Source: Pseudomonadota bacterium (GTDB taxonomy: Bacteria > Bdellovibrionota > UBA1018). From it: a stretch of DNA of 64,000 bases. The position numbers and the translations under genes were made by a program. The stretch spans positions 558,001 to 622,000 of the forward strand of contig JAIXQO010000001.1 of NCBI GenBank assembly GCA_027485695.1, in the 5' to 3' direction. The notes beneath the pieces are model-generated. The model was given only the letters and a program-made list of their open reading frames with translations, ran no database searches and had not been told where the DNA came from. Within the stretch, counting starts at the first letter, position 1, and the number at the start of each line of letters is the position of its first letter. This document shows positions 17,105-26,445 of the stretch, in pieces.

Positions 17105-17560
17105 CTAACAGCAGCTACTATTTGCGTCGGTTTCTTCTTCTTCAGGGCCACAGCAATCGCCCCCGGAGGTTTCTTCATTTTTGGCATCACTGTAAATGTC
17201 AGCGTCTGCCATGTTCTGGTAGGCTTCCCAAGCTACGCCGGACGGGTCTTTGACCCAGGCCTTATTAGATTCCGCGTAACAGCAGGTTACTTCGCCTTCG
17301 TCATAAACACCGAGGTCAGCCTTCTTCAGGCGCTCGGTGATCTCATCGAGTTCGCTCGAGTTCTCGACCTGGATACCCAAATGATTCACGCCTTCTTCAC
17401 CGCTTCGGGTGGAAATGGCGAAGTTCAAGCTCGGATCGTCGAGGAGCCACTTAGCGTAGTCCTCTTTTTGTTTGATGGGTTTTTGGCCAAACAGAGTCGA
17501 GTAAAACTGCACCGAAGTTTTAATGTCTTTCACGCCGACATGGATATGGAATCTTTTCAT
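17105..17560 (-). CDS. arsI: ArsI/CadI family C-As lyase-like metalloenzyme
   Basis: A 151-residue VOC-fold protein matching ArsI/CadI, which cleaves the carbon-arsenic bond of trivalent organoarsenicals such as methylarsenite. Expected residues are His7 (RFHIHVGV), His60 (EGVNHLGIQ), a glutamate in VAWEAYQ, and the vicinal Cys93-Cys94 in EVTCCYAES that binds organoarsenic in ArsI. Beyond the VOC fold is an acidic 25-residue tail with two cysteine pairs (GGDCCGP and a terminal SSCC), a possible extra thiol site for arsenic or cadmium. It begins one base after the arsR stop. Confidence 0.92.
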   Translation of the reverse strand: MKRFHIHVGVKDIKTSVQFYSTLFGQKPIKQKEDYAKWLLDDPSLNFAISTRSGEEGVNHLGIQVENSSELDEITERLKKADLGVYDEGEVTCCYAESNKAWVKDPSGVAWEAYQNMADADIYSDAKNEETSGGDCCGPEEEETDANSSCC

Positions 17561-17561
17561 A

Positions 17562-17894
17562 CTAGCATTTCCTATCAGAGCGGGTTTTTGACTTCAGCTT
17601 GGACTTAGATTCTTTCGAACAGCAGTTCTCCGCGAGGTATCCGATTAAATTTTCGATGAGGTCCGTGTTTGCGAAGTAGGTGATCGAACGCCCCTCTTTT
17701 TTAGAGGAGACAAGACCGGCCTTCGTCATATGCGATAGGTGGAACGAAAGTGTGTTATCGGGGATCTTAAGTTTTTTCGCGATTGCGCCAGGTAACAACC
17801 CATCGCCGCCGTATTCAATGAGGGTTTTAAAAACTCGAAGCCTAGTTTCTTGAGAAAGTGATGAGAAAGCTTCTAGGGCGTCAAACATTTCCAT
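17562..17894 (-). CDS. arsR: ArsR family metalloregulator (leaderless start)
   Basis: A 111-residue winged-helix repressor (helix-turn-helix around residues 30-75, with IPDNTLSFHLSHMTKAGL). Candidate metalloid-binding cysteines are the vicinal pair in AENCCSKES near the C-terminus, plus the final cysteine. The start at 17894 was chosen because a TTGACT-N17-TATTCT promoter places transcription start on this ATG. A longer GTG start at 17945 has no ribosome site and would lie upstream of that promoter. A 46-bp palindrome covering the promoter and first codons is the probable operator. First gene of the arsenic operon. Confidence 0.9.
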   Translation of the reverse strand: MEMFDALEAFSSLSQETRLRVFKTLIEYGGDGLLPGAIAKKLKIPDNTLSFHLSHMTKAGLVSSKKEGRSITYFANTDLIENLIGYLAENCCSKESKSKLKSKTRSDRKC

Positions 17895-17929
17895 ATTTCT
17901 AGAATAATGGAAATGTTTGACGCAGTCAA
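17878..17929 (-). promoter_or_regulatory. ars operon promoter inside a 17-12-17 palindrome
   Basis: On the minus strand, TTGACT (17929-17924), a 17-base spacer and TATTCT (17906-17901) form a strong sigma70-type promoter. The predicted start falls six to seven bases later, on the A of the arsR ATG at 17894, so the transcript is probably leaderless. Perfect 17-base arms at 17878-17894 and 17907-17923 (GCGTCAAACATTTCCAT and its complement) flank a 12-base centre. The right arm is exactly the promoter spacer and the left arm covers the first codons. Confidence 0.75.
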
Positions 17930-18015
17930 GTTCGTTCGATTCCACGATGGTTCTCTGCTGCCAAGAGCCGTTTTGAAACTCTTAACGTCTGTAACTCTAG
18001 AGATAAATTAGGAAT

Positions 18016-18267
18016 AGTGGTGGGTGGGGACGGACTACTCAGGTCATCCTGACCTTCGCCTCTGCGAGGCGCGCGCATTCTATGCACGCGTGAAAAAATG
18101 CCGTCATGGCATTTTTTAGCGAACCGCCGCTTGGGCCCCGTCGCGTTTAGTATGAGATGAGAGTTTGTTTGATCCCCGAACCTTGTACGAGCGTGTGCCC
18201 GAGGCCCTTCGCTACAGTTCTCATCCGTCTCCCGATCCAACACCTCGGATGAGTTCAGAATTCAAAT
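18016..18267 (-). repeat. tRNA-Phe tail element 2 (distal)
   Basis: Read in the tRNA direction (minus strand), this block begins near 18267 with an inverted, degenerate copy of the tRNA-Phe 3' end and its flank (18218-18267). It ends with a direct 19-base copy of the tRNA 3' end at 18034-18016, AGTGGTGGGTGGGGACGGA on the plus strand. The core between them is GC-rich with hairpins, including a perfect 10-bp AAAAAATGCC/GGCATTTTTT stem at 18093-18117. No coding sequence is supported. Confidence 0.65.
18093..18117. terminator. Symmetrical A/T-tailed hairpin (bidirectional terminator-like)
   Basis: A ten-base perfect stem with a five-base GTCAT loop. The stem itself supplies a run of six T on either strand, so it could stop transcription in both directions. 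It lies in the core of tail element 2. Confidence 0.5.
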
Positions 18268-18362
18268 GGGGTTTGTAGAAATGAAAAAAGCAGTCGAGCT
18301 ACTCAGCTGACTGCTTTGAATGATTTTATCGATTCGTCGATTTGAATTCTGAACTCATCCGA
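18245..18362. repeat. 23-bp perfect inverted repeat around terminator T2
   Basis: Arms at 18245-18267 and 18340-18362 are perfect reverse complements, each beginning or ending with TCGGATGAGTTCAG. They continue imperfectly into the inverted (18218-18244) and direct (18363-18384) copies of the tRNA-Phe 3' end, so the true inverted repeat is about 45 bases long. The loop holds a terminator. Confidence 0.8.
18284..18314 (-). terminator. Terminator T2 (duplicated copy)
   Basis: On the minus strand GCAGTC-AGCT pairs with AGCT-GACTGC and is followed by six T. It is a copy of the terminator directly after tRNA-Phe, with the outer stem changed on both sides (A to G and T to C), so pairing is kept. 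Confidence 0.75.
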
Positions 18363-18566
18363 AGTGGTGGGTGGGGACGGAATCCCGCCTACGGTCAGTC
18401 GCTTCACGCTCCCTCCCTGCGTCGGCCTCCCCTTCGCGTTCTTTGTCGAACATCCTGTTCGCCAATCCTCGCCGCGATGTCCACTGGACATCGCATCGCG
18501 GAACGAACGCTCCGCTTCGATTCCGTTCCATCCAAAACTTCGCTTTCACCACAAAACTCAAATCAG
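18359..18566 (-). repeat. tRNA-Phe tail element 1 (proximal)
   Basis: In tRNA direction, an inverted copy of the tRNA-Phe T-arm, acceptor end and downstream flank (18566-18516, including TTCGATTCCGT on the plus strand) is followed by a core (18515-18385). A direct copy of the tRNA 3' end follows, including the encoded CCA and six bases beyond it (18384-18359, 26 of 26 bases identical). The core contains hairpins such as GATGTCCA/TGGACATC. The part at 18393-18463 is homologous to the core downstream of tRNA-Arg (43918-43849). Confidence 0.75.
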
Positions 18567-18578
18567 GTTCCAGAGACG

Positions 18579-18609
18579 AAAAAAGCAATCGAGCCCCTGA
18601 GCTGATTGC
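18579..18609 (-). terminator. tRNA-Phe terminator T1
   Basis: On the minus strand GCAATC-AGC pairs with GCT-GATTGC, followed by six T, about 50 bases past the tRNA 3' end. This is a standard intrinsic terminator. Confidence 0.8.
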
Positions 18610-18659
18610 TTTGAAAACGTTCTAACTTTTGTGATTTGAATTTCGTGCTGAAACCGAAG

Positions 18660-18735
18660 TGGTGGGTGGGGACGGAATCGAACCGCCGACACATGCCTTT
18701 TCAGGGCATTGCTCTACCGACTGAGCTACCCACCC
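18660..18735 (-). tRNA. tRNA-Phe(GAA)
   Basis: A 76-base cloverleaf with the CCA end encoded. The acceptor pairs GGGTGGG with CCCACCC, the D-arm is GCTC/GAGC, the anticodon stem is ATGCC/GGCAT with loop CTGAAAA (anticodon GAA), and the T-arm is GGCGG-TTCGATT-CCGTC. Followed by terminator T1 and by the alternating copies of its own 3' end described for the tail elements. Confidence 0.97.
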
Positions 18736-18804
18736 AAACGACTTGGTAAGAAGAGAGTATTGGTTAATCGACTCTGGCCCAAAGAGCAAGAGTCGATTCC
18801 GGGA

Positions 18805-21681
18805 TTAGCGTCTTTTCGAGACTTTTGCTTCGAGTTTCAGGGCCTTGCCGTCGCGGACAAGTTGAATCTCGATCAAGTCATTGGGTTTCAATTCACTCAG
18901 GACCAAAGTGTAGTCCTGAAGGTTTTGGATTTCCCGTGGTTGGCCTTGGGTGGGGCCCTCTGATTTCAGCGTGATTCCCGTGATCCGGTCGCCGCCTTTG
19001 ATGCCGGCTTGTTCGCCCGGGCTGCCTTCGCGAACACCCGAGAGGCGCACGCCGGTTTGATTGAGGTTCGATGGATCAGCCATTTGGGCATAGTCTGGGA
19101 TCGTTCCCAAGTAGGCGTTATCGATGCGTGCCGACGCAGATCCCGACGAATGACTATTTTCTTCGCCGTTTCCACTGCTCGATTGAGAAGCAGCAGGCTT
19201 CTGGAAATGAAGGCTCTTCGTCACGTCTTTTGCGATCGCGGCGACCAGTTCAGCGACTTGAATACCGCCCGTAGCGTTGATCGTTTCGACCGTGTCCGTC
19301 GACCGGTGATAATCCGCATGTGTTCCCGTGAAGAAGTGCAAGACTGGCACGCCTGCGACGTAAAACGGCATGTGATCCGATGGGCCGAATCCGTCGCCGG
19401 AGCCTACGCACTTCATCGCAGCATCTCCACAACGTTTGTCGAGGATGCCTTTCCACTCCGACGCCGTGTCCGCACCGAATGCAATGAGCGTGTTGTTCCT
19501 CAAGTGTCCGACCATATCCATGTTGAGCATCGCGCGAGGTTTGATCCCGTGCTTGGTCATCCAAGTGACGAGTTTCGAACTGCCCACGACGCCGATCTCT
19601 TCGGCGGTGAACGCCGCGATCAAGTAACATTGATTGTTGCCTGGGTTTTGTTTGAGCTCGCGAGCGACTTCGATGAGTGCCGCGACACCCGACGCATTGT
19701 CATCCGCGCCCGGGTGAATCACCCGTGCAAGTGCCGCATCGAGTGACGTCGCTCCACCATAACCTAAGTGATCCAAATGCGCGCCGATCACGACTGGTGT
19801 TTTCGAGCGGCAAGCGGACTTGTCGCCGATCCAGCCGAGCAAGTTGCTGATGGATTTCGTTTTGCGTTTCAATTTGATTGATCCGCTGATTTTCACTCGG
19901 CTCGGGGATTGGCTCAGTTCGAGCGCAACTTTTTTGCTGACAAAAAGTGCCGGAAGTCCCGAGTCGCCCGAGACTGAGATTGAAGAGTTGTCGATCGACT
20001 TGAGCAGGTTCTCAGGTTCTTTGTCGTTTGCTTCTGGGTTCCAGAAGAGCACGCCTGCAGCGCCGCGCTCGCGCGCCAAGAAAATCTTGTAGCGAAGATC
20101 CAGGTAGCTCGTGCGTTCTTGAGGGGTGAGTTTCAGTCCTTCAGGCACGCCCGTGCGGATCAGGACGATGCGACCTTTGATTTCTTTCGAGCTGAATTCA
20201 TCGATGCCCTTTCCAGGAATGAACATTCCGTGACCGGCGTCGACGAGCTCTCCGTTGAATTTCTTTTCGGCCGAGAAACTCGCAGGCGCGAAATCGTCTT
20301 TGAATTTGAGGCCCTTCCAATCGGCCTTGAGGGTGTTTTCTTTGGCTTCTGCATCGACGCCCGTAATGATCGTGATCGGATGTTCGTAACCTTTGACGCC
20401 ATCGAGGTGGCCGACTGCTTTTTCAGTCGTCGCTAATCCGAGGTCTTCAAAACGATCGATGACGAGAGCTTCGGCCTTATCAAGACCCGCGGTTGTAACG
20501 CCGCGACCTTCCATGTCGTTGCCGCTGAGTTCGCGAACGGTTGCATAATATCGGTTCGCGGGCAGAGGATCTTCCATCGTAAGCGGGGTATTGCTCGTGT
20601 AGCCGTTCCAATCGGCGATGAAAATGTTTGTCTCTCGGTGTTTGCGCGCGTTTCGATTCGACGAGAACGCGAGGTATTTTCCGTCCGGTGAGAACATCGG
20701 GAAACTATCAAACGTTCCCGAGTGCGTGACTTGCTCGAGTTCGGTGCCATTCGTTTTGATCATGAAAATATCGAAATTGCGGCCGCCGGGTTTACGCAGA
20801 TTCGATGAGAACAGGATGCGGCTCTTGTCCGGCGTGAAATAAGGCGCGAATGCGGCGGCGCCCAGCTTCGTAACCTGCTGCGCGTTCGATCCATCGCGAT
20901 CGGCGATCCAGATTTCGAGTGTGGTGGGTTTCACGAGGTGCTGCTTCAGGAACTCGATGTATTCCTGCGCTTCTTTGCCGGGTTTTGGGCGAGATGCGCG
21001 CCAGACGATTTTGGAGCAGTCTTCGGAGAAAAATGCGCCGCCGTCGTAGCCAAGCGTGTTCGTGATTTGTTTCACATCCGAGAGAAATCCGCTCGAGTCG
21101 ACTTTGCCGACGTAGAGATCGAGGTCTCCGTTGCGATCAGAAGTAAAAATCGCGCTGCCGTCTTTACAGAGCGTCATCTCTGCGTTGTAAGCACTCGGCG
21201 CGCCGGGTTCCATGGGAGTGATCTCGGAACCATTCGGGGTCGCGCGATAGAATTGGTAGCTTGGATAGATCGGCCAGAGGTAGCCTTTGGATTTATCCGG
21301 TTCAGCGGGGCACGCTTTGTTCGCGGCGTGCGTGGAGGAATAAACAATCCATTTGTTGTTCGGCGTGTAGTAAGCGCAGGTCGTGCGGCCCTGGCCGCTT
21401 GAGATGCGTTGCTTAGCCGTTCCGTCGAGGCCAATGCGATAGATCTGATCGCAAGCGTCTTCGCCGGTATGTTGGTAGCTCAGCCAACGACCATCAAAAG
21501 ACCAATACGCTTCGGCGTTGGTTCCTCCGAAGGTGAGTTGTCTTAAATTCGTGATGCGAGTTTCTTTTGGAAAGCTCAGCGAAGCATCTCCCACGAGCGG
21601 GAGTGGAGGAGCCGAAGTGCAACCCCAAATGATCATCAAAGAAGCAGTAACAACGGCCGAAACGATCCAAGTAGATTTCAT
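18805..21681 (-). CDS. M28 zinc aminopeptidase lipoprotein with beta-propeller and PDZ domains
   Basis: A 958-residue lipoprotein (signal peptide ending in the lipobox IWGC near residue 21). Domains in order are: a TolB/PD40-type beta-propeller (about 45-365; repeats such as PYFTPDKSRILFSSN and PMFSPDGKYLAFSSN); a PA-like insertion (about 470-600); an M28 peptidase domain; and a C-terminal PDZ domain (about 870-955, containing SGVREGSPGEQAGIKGGDRI). Zinc and catalytic residues are visible in GAHLDHLGYG (about 635), GADDNASG (660), TAEEIG (695), NMDMVG (722) and ADYHRSTDT (790). It probably trims peptides at the outer membrane or periplasm. Confidence 0.92.
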   Translation of the reverse strand: MKSTWIVSAVVTASLMIIWGCTSAPPLPLVGDASLSFPKETRITNLRQLTFGGTNAEAYWSFDGRWLSYQHTGEDACDQIYRIGLDGTAKQRISSGQGRTTCAYYTPNNKWIVYSSTHAANKACPAEPDKSKGYLWPIYPSYQFYRATPNGSEITPMEPGAPSAYNAEMTLCKDGSAIFTSDRNGDLDLYVGKVDSSGFLSDVKQITNTLGYDGGAFFSEDCSKIVWRASRPKPGKEAQEYIEFLKQHLVKPTTLEIWIADRDGSNAQQVTKLGAAAFAPYFTPDKSRILFSSNLRKPGGRNFDIFMIKTNGTELEQVTHSGTFDSFPMFSPDGKYLAFSSNRNARKHRETNIFIADWNGYTSNTPLTMEDPLPANRYYATVRELSGNDMEGRGVTTAGLDKAEALVIDRFEDLGLATTEKAVGHLDGVKGYEHPITIITGVDAEAKENTLKADWKGLKFKDDFAPASFSAEKKFNGELVDAGHGMFIPGKGIDEFSSKEIKGRIVLIRTGVPEGLKLTPQERTSYLDLRYKIFLARERGAAGVLFWNPEANDKEPENLLKSIDNSSISVSGDSGLPALFVSKKVALELSQSPSRVKISGSIKLKRKTKSISNLLGWIGDKSACRSKTPVVIGAHLDHLGYGGATSLDAALARVIHPGADDNASGVAALIEVARELKQNPGNNQCYLIAAFTAEEIGVVGSSKLVTWMTKHGIKPRAMLNMDMVGHLRNNTLIAFGADTASEWKGILDKRCGDAAMKCVGSGDGFGPSDHMPFYVAGVPVLHFFTGTHADYHRSTDTVETINATGGIQVAELVAAIAKDVTKSLHFQKPAASQSSSGNGEENSHSSGSASARIDNAYLGTIPDYAQMADPSNLNQTGVRLSGVREGSPGEQAGIKGGDRITGITLKSEGPTQGQPREIQNLQDYTLVLSELKPNDLIEIQLVRDGKALKLEAKVSKRR

Positions 21682-21763
21682 ATAGTCTACTGGTTATCGT
21701 ACGGAATCGAGAGCTTCTACAAGCCTCAATCCTGCAAAATTTTCGAAGGAACGTGCAGGCGAC

Positions 21764-22432
21764 TTATTCCGCTAGTTGCGGGCTCTCAAGAACTGCGTTC
21801 ATTTCTCTCGCCCGGCGTTCCATTCGCGTGCGATTTAAGATTTTCACCAGGTCCCGGGTTTTCAAACTCCGGTAGTCGTATGCTTTGCCGGATTCTTCTA
21901 AGATAGCCTGCACGATCCGCAGACGATAGGTGAGTGTATTGATATCCTTATTGCCGACGCGGTAATACTCATACGATTGCGGTGTGACAGTGACTGCAGG
22001 CGCGATGGAAGCGTCCGGTTGAAGTGATGCGGATGCAGAACTCGTCGTAGTATCGCTCGTTTTTTCAGCAACCGTAGCTACTGTTGACGCCTCTTCCTGG
22101 CTGATCCCGGTTGATTTTGGCTCAGTTGGTTTGGCAGGTTCTTGGTGGGCAATCGCCGAGGTCTCAATAGTCGAAGGCCGAATCACGGTCGCGAACACTT
22201 CGTTCTCAGGAATCATGACGAGATCTTCGTCTTCGATCGTATCAAAAGTTTGTTGAGGCGGCGGAGGTGTAACAATCTGGGTCTTTTTGGGTTTTTGGAG
22301 CGCGACTTTTTTGGTAGCTACCGTCTTCTTGGAAGCGGATGTCACCGGAGCTGACCAGGCGTGTTGAGATGACCCGGAGAATAAGCACAAGGTGAGAACT
22401 CCAGAGAGGCTGAAAAGGCTGCTTTTAGTCAT
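21764..22432 (-). CDS. Hypothetical secreted protein, low-complexity middle
   Basis: A 222-residue product with a signal peptide ending near HAWSA, a lysine-rich then proline/threonine/serine-rich disordered middle, and a short conserved-looking C-terminal helical part (YRVGNKDINTLTYRLRIVQAILEESGKAYDYRSLKTRDLVKILNR). No family recognised. It stands alone, 82 bases past the start side of the M28 gene, and runs in the same direction, so cotranscription is possible. Confidence 0.6.
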   Translation of the reverse strand: MTKSSLFSLSGVLTLCLFSGSSQHAWSAPVTSASKKTVATKKVALQKPKKTQIVTPPPPQQTFDTIEDEDLVMIPENEVFATVIRPSTIETSAIAHQEPAKPTEPKSTGISQEEASTVATVAEKTSDTTTSSASASLQPDASIAPAVTVTPQSYEYYRVGNKDINTLTYRLRIVQAILEESGKAYDYRSLKTRDLVKILNRTRMERRAREMNAVLESPQLAE

Positions 22433-22550
22433 AGAAAATCCCCTTTAAAACGCAGCGCGTTGTTATGCCGTTTTATGGGGAATGGCAAGGGTCTGAAGAT
22501 TTATTTCCCTTGGTTTTCCGTGACCTCGACCCTGCGGGAGCTGGCGCTTG

Positions 22551-22577
22551 AAAAAAGCCTTTCCGGGCTTTTTTTTT
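22551..22577. terminator. Intrinsic-terminator-like hairpin upstream of groES
   Basis: AAAAAAGCC pairs with GGCTTTTTT across a six-base loop and is followed by further T on the plus strand. No plus-strand gene ends here, so either it ends a short unrecognised RNA from 22433-22550 or it insulates the groES promoter. Confidence 0.5.
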
Positions 22578-22587
22578 GGAATTCGAT

Positions 22588-22675
22588 TTGACTCCTCAAG
22601 CTTCGTTCGCATTATACGTGATGAATCTAAAACTAACCGTCCTGTCTGATTAAATGTTAACAAAATGTTAACATT
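22588..22675 (+). promoter_or_regulatory. groES-groEL promoter and palindromic operator candidate
   Basis: TTGACT at 22588-22593 with CATTAT at 22610-22615 (16-base spacer) is a plausible vegetative promoter. Downstream at 22653-22675 is a perfect palindrome, AATGTTAACA-AAA-TGTTAACATT. No CIRCE element (TTAGCACTC-N9-GAGTGCTAA) is present, so this palindrome is the best candidate for heat-shock repression or another regulator. Confidence 0.5.
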
Positions 22676-22706
22676 CGGGGCGATGTATTTCTAGGAGGAT
22701 AACTCA

Positions 22707-22994
<288 letters not shown>

Positions 22995-23023
22995 CCTTCC
23001 AACCAAATACTTAGAGGACTTAA

Positions 23024-24667
<1,644 letters not shown>

Positions 24668-24688
24668 TTTCAGTTAGACAATAATAGG

Positions 24689-24722
24689 GGCCCTGGGATT
24701 TGATGATCCCAGGGCCTTTTTC
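24689..24722 (+). terminator. groESL terminator
   Basis: Perfect 11-base stem GGCCCTGGGAT/ATCCCAGGGCC with a six-base loop, followed by five T. Confidence 0.92.
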
Positions 24723-24744
24723 GTTTTTAAAGCTGAGGAAGTAG

Positions 24745-25620
24745 ATGGAAGTAAAAGATACGTGGGTAAAATGCATTTCTCAGTCCGGCACCCTTCGCGG
24801 TGTAGCGATTCGTATTCCAGGAATCGCTCGTGAGCTCGCCGAACTCCAGAAACTTTCTCCAGCCGGATCCGAAGCACTCGGTGAGGCGCTCGTCGCGGGT
24901 TTGATCTTGGGATCGTTCAGCAAAATAGGCGAACGTATTAACCTGAACATCCGGTCGAGCGGTGGTATTCGCCAGGCGTTGGTCGATGCGTACCCAGACG
25001 GCAAGGTTCGTGGTTACGTGATTGAGACCCCCGAAGACGCAGTGACCGATTTCTCGAAGACGGGTCCTTGGGGCGAAGGGACTCTGTCCGTTTTACGAAC
25101 CAAAGATCTCGAGAGACAGCAGCCTTACATTGGTACGGTTCCGATGATCACGGGCCATTTGGCCAAAGACCTGACTTTTTATTGGGTTCAATCGGAGCAA
25201 GTTGCCTCTGCGGTGGGCATCTCGGTCATTATGGGTGAGGACGGAAAAATCGACTCCGTCGGCGGTTTCCTGGTTCAAGCACTACCGGGCGCCACTGAAA
25301 AAGAAATCGCCGATATTCAGGCACAAGTGGGAAACCTCGGGGGGGCCGCGGGAGCGTTCGCAGTTCAAGGCGATCCAGTAAAGCTCCTTTCGCAGATTTT
25401 TCAGGACCACGCGTTCTTCGTACTCGAAGAAAAAGAACTCATTTGGGAATGCCAATGCAGCTGGGATCGGGTTGATCGTGCGCTCGCTCTCATCGGCAAA
25501 GAGGAAATCGAGCGCCTATTGCAAGATGGCCAAGCCGAGGTGAATTGCGATTTCTGCGCGAAATCCTACATTGCGGGGACCGAGCGTCTTCAAAATATCT
25601 TAGAGCGGATCTCAAATTAG
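24745..25620 (+). CDS. hslO: Redox-regulated chaperone Hsp33
   Basis: A 291-residue holdase activated by oxidation and unfolding. The zinc-binding redox switch is complete: CQC near residue 234 and CDFC near residue 270, the CXC and CXXC pairs of the family. The N-terminal fold contains GEALVAGLILGSF and the conserved GPWGEGTLSV segment. It lies directly after groESL, but the intervening terminator means it probably has its own promoter. Together they form a stress-chaperone cluster. Confidence 0.97.
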   Translation: MEVKDTWVKCISQSGTLRGVAIRIPGIARELAELQKLSPAGSEALGEALVAGLILGSFSKIGERINLNIRSSGGIRQALVDAYPDGKVRGYVIETPEDAVTDFSKTGPWGEGTLSVLRTKDLERQQPYIGTVPMITGHLAKDLTFYWVQSEQVASAVGISVIMGEDGKIDSVGGFLVQALPGATEKEIADIQAQVGNLGGAAGAFAVQGDPVKLLSQIFQDHAFFVLEEKELIWECQCSWDRVDRALALIGKEEIERLLQDGQAEVNCDFCAKSYIAGTERLQNILERISN

Positions 25621-25646
25621 CGAAGATCCCGCCCTTTTGATCTCAC

Positions 25647-26300
25647 CTAAAACGTGTAGCCGACGCGTCCCATGAAGTCGATCGACGTACCGCCCATGGA
25701 GACGGGCCCGATCGGGGATTCCACGGTTTTTCCGAACGCGTGTTGGAACTTGAGATTGGGTCCGAAGAAAATCTCGTTCGTCAGTTTCAGGTCAAGTCCT
25801 GCGCCCAGGTAGATTCCGAAAAGCGTCGCAGACTGCGAGAACGCCGGAGAGATCTGTTGGTTCGGGCGGTAGAATCCAAGTCCCGCATTCGCATAGGGGA
25901 TGACTTGGTCATAGTTCATAAAGTTCATACGAAGGCCCGAGCTCAAGGCAACTTGGGAGAAAAGGCCGTCAGAATGGCTTGAATAGCTGAGTGCTGCCTC
26001 ATAGGCGAAAAGCTCGCTGACGCCGTAGGTGTAGTTCACACGTGTGCCGAGAGAATCGGAATACTGGGAGGTACCTCCCATCAGAAACACCTGACCGACT
26101 TCGAGCGCGAGGTTGTTAGAGCCAGCATCAAACGGTGTGACGGCTCTGTACTTGGTTTCGCTCGTTTTCTTGACTGACTTTGGCGCTGTTTGGATGGGGT
26201 AGAGGTCCGAGTTTTTTTCGAACCAGGAATCCGCGTGAGCCGTCATGGCGAGTGCAGAAGCGAAGAAGAATAACACGCTAGAACCGAAAACCTTCATCAT
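25647..26300 (-). CDS. Outer-membrane beta-barrel protein (OmpW-like)
   Basis: A 217-residue protein with a signal peptide ending in TAHA and a series of alternating beta strands ending in a terminal aromatic residue (DFMGRVGYTF), the usual barrel-insertion signal. It resembles small eight-stranded OmpW/OmpA-type barrels. The function is unknown. The ATG at 26300 was chosen because GGAGG lies eight bases before it; the ATG at 26315 is itself part of that ribosome site. It is convergent with hslO, 26 bases apart. Confidence 0.75.
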   Translation of the reverse strand: MMKVFGSSVLFFFASALAMTAHADSWFEKNSDLYPIQTAPKSVKKTSETKYRAVTPFDAGSNNLALEVGQVFLMGGTSQYSDSLGTRVNYTYGVSELFAYEAALSYSSHSDGLFSQVALSSGLRMNFMNYDQVIPYANAGLGFYRPNQQISPAFSQSATLFGIYLGAGLDLKLTNEIFFGPNLKFQHAFGKTVESPIGPVSMGGTSIDFMGRVGYTF

Positions 26301-26374
26301 GCCTATAACCTCCATGTTAAGGGCGACCGAGTACTAGGATAGCATAGGCGGATTAAAAAAATTCCTACGTTGGA

Positions 26375-26415
26375 CCAAAATAAAAATAAAAGGGAAGCCG
26401 TGTTCACGGCTTCCC
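26375..26415 (-). terminator. Terminator of the PhaR-type gene
   Basis: Perfect 11-base stem GGGAAGCCGTG/CACGGCTTCCC (26392-26415), followed on the minus strand by a T-rich tract. It lies 30 bases past the stop at 26446. Confidence 0.88.
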
Positions 26416-26445
26416 TCTCGTTACTCTTTTAATAATAAAAGAATA

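Noticed and set aside
18016..18384. Extra tRNA-Phe genes
   Set aside because: The copies contain only the 3' 19-26 bases of the tRNA locus; no D-arm or anticodon arm is present.
18016..18735. Attachment sites of an integrated island at tRNA-Phe
   Set aside because: Direct copies of a tRNA 3' end suggest att sites, but there is no integrase, the segments between copies are only about 300 bases and non-coding, and inverted copies are present too.
22588..22706. CIRCE/HrcA site before groES
   Set aside because: The TTAGCACTC-N9-GAGTGCTAA consensus is absent; the palindrome found is unrelated.
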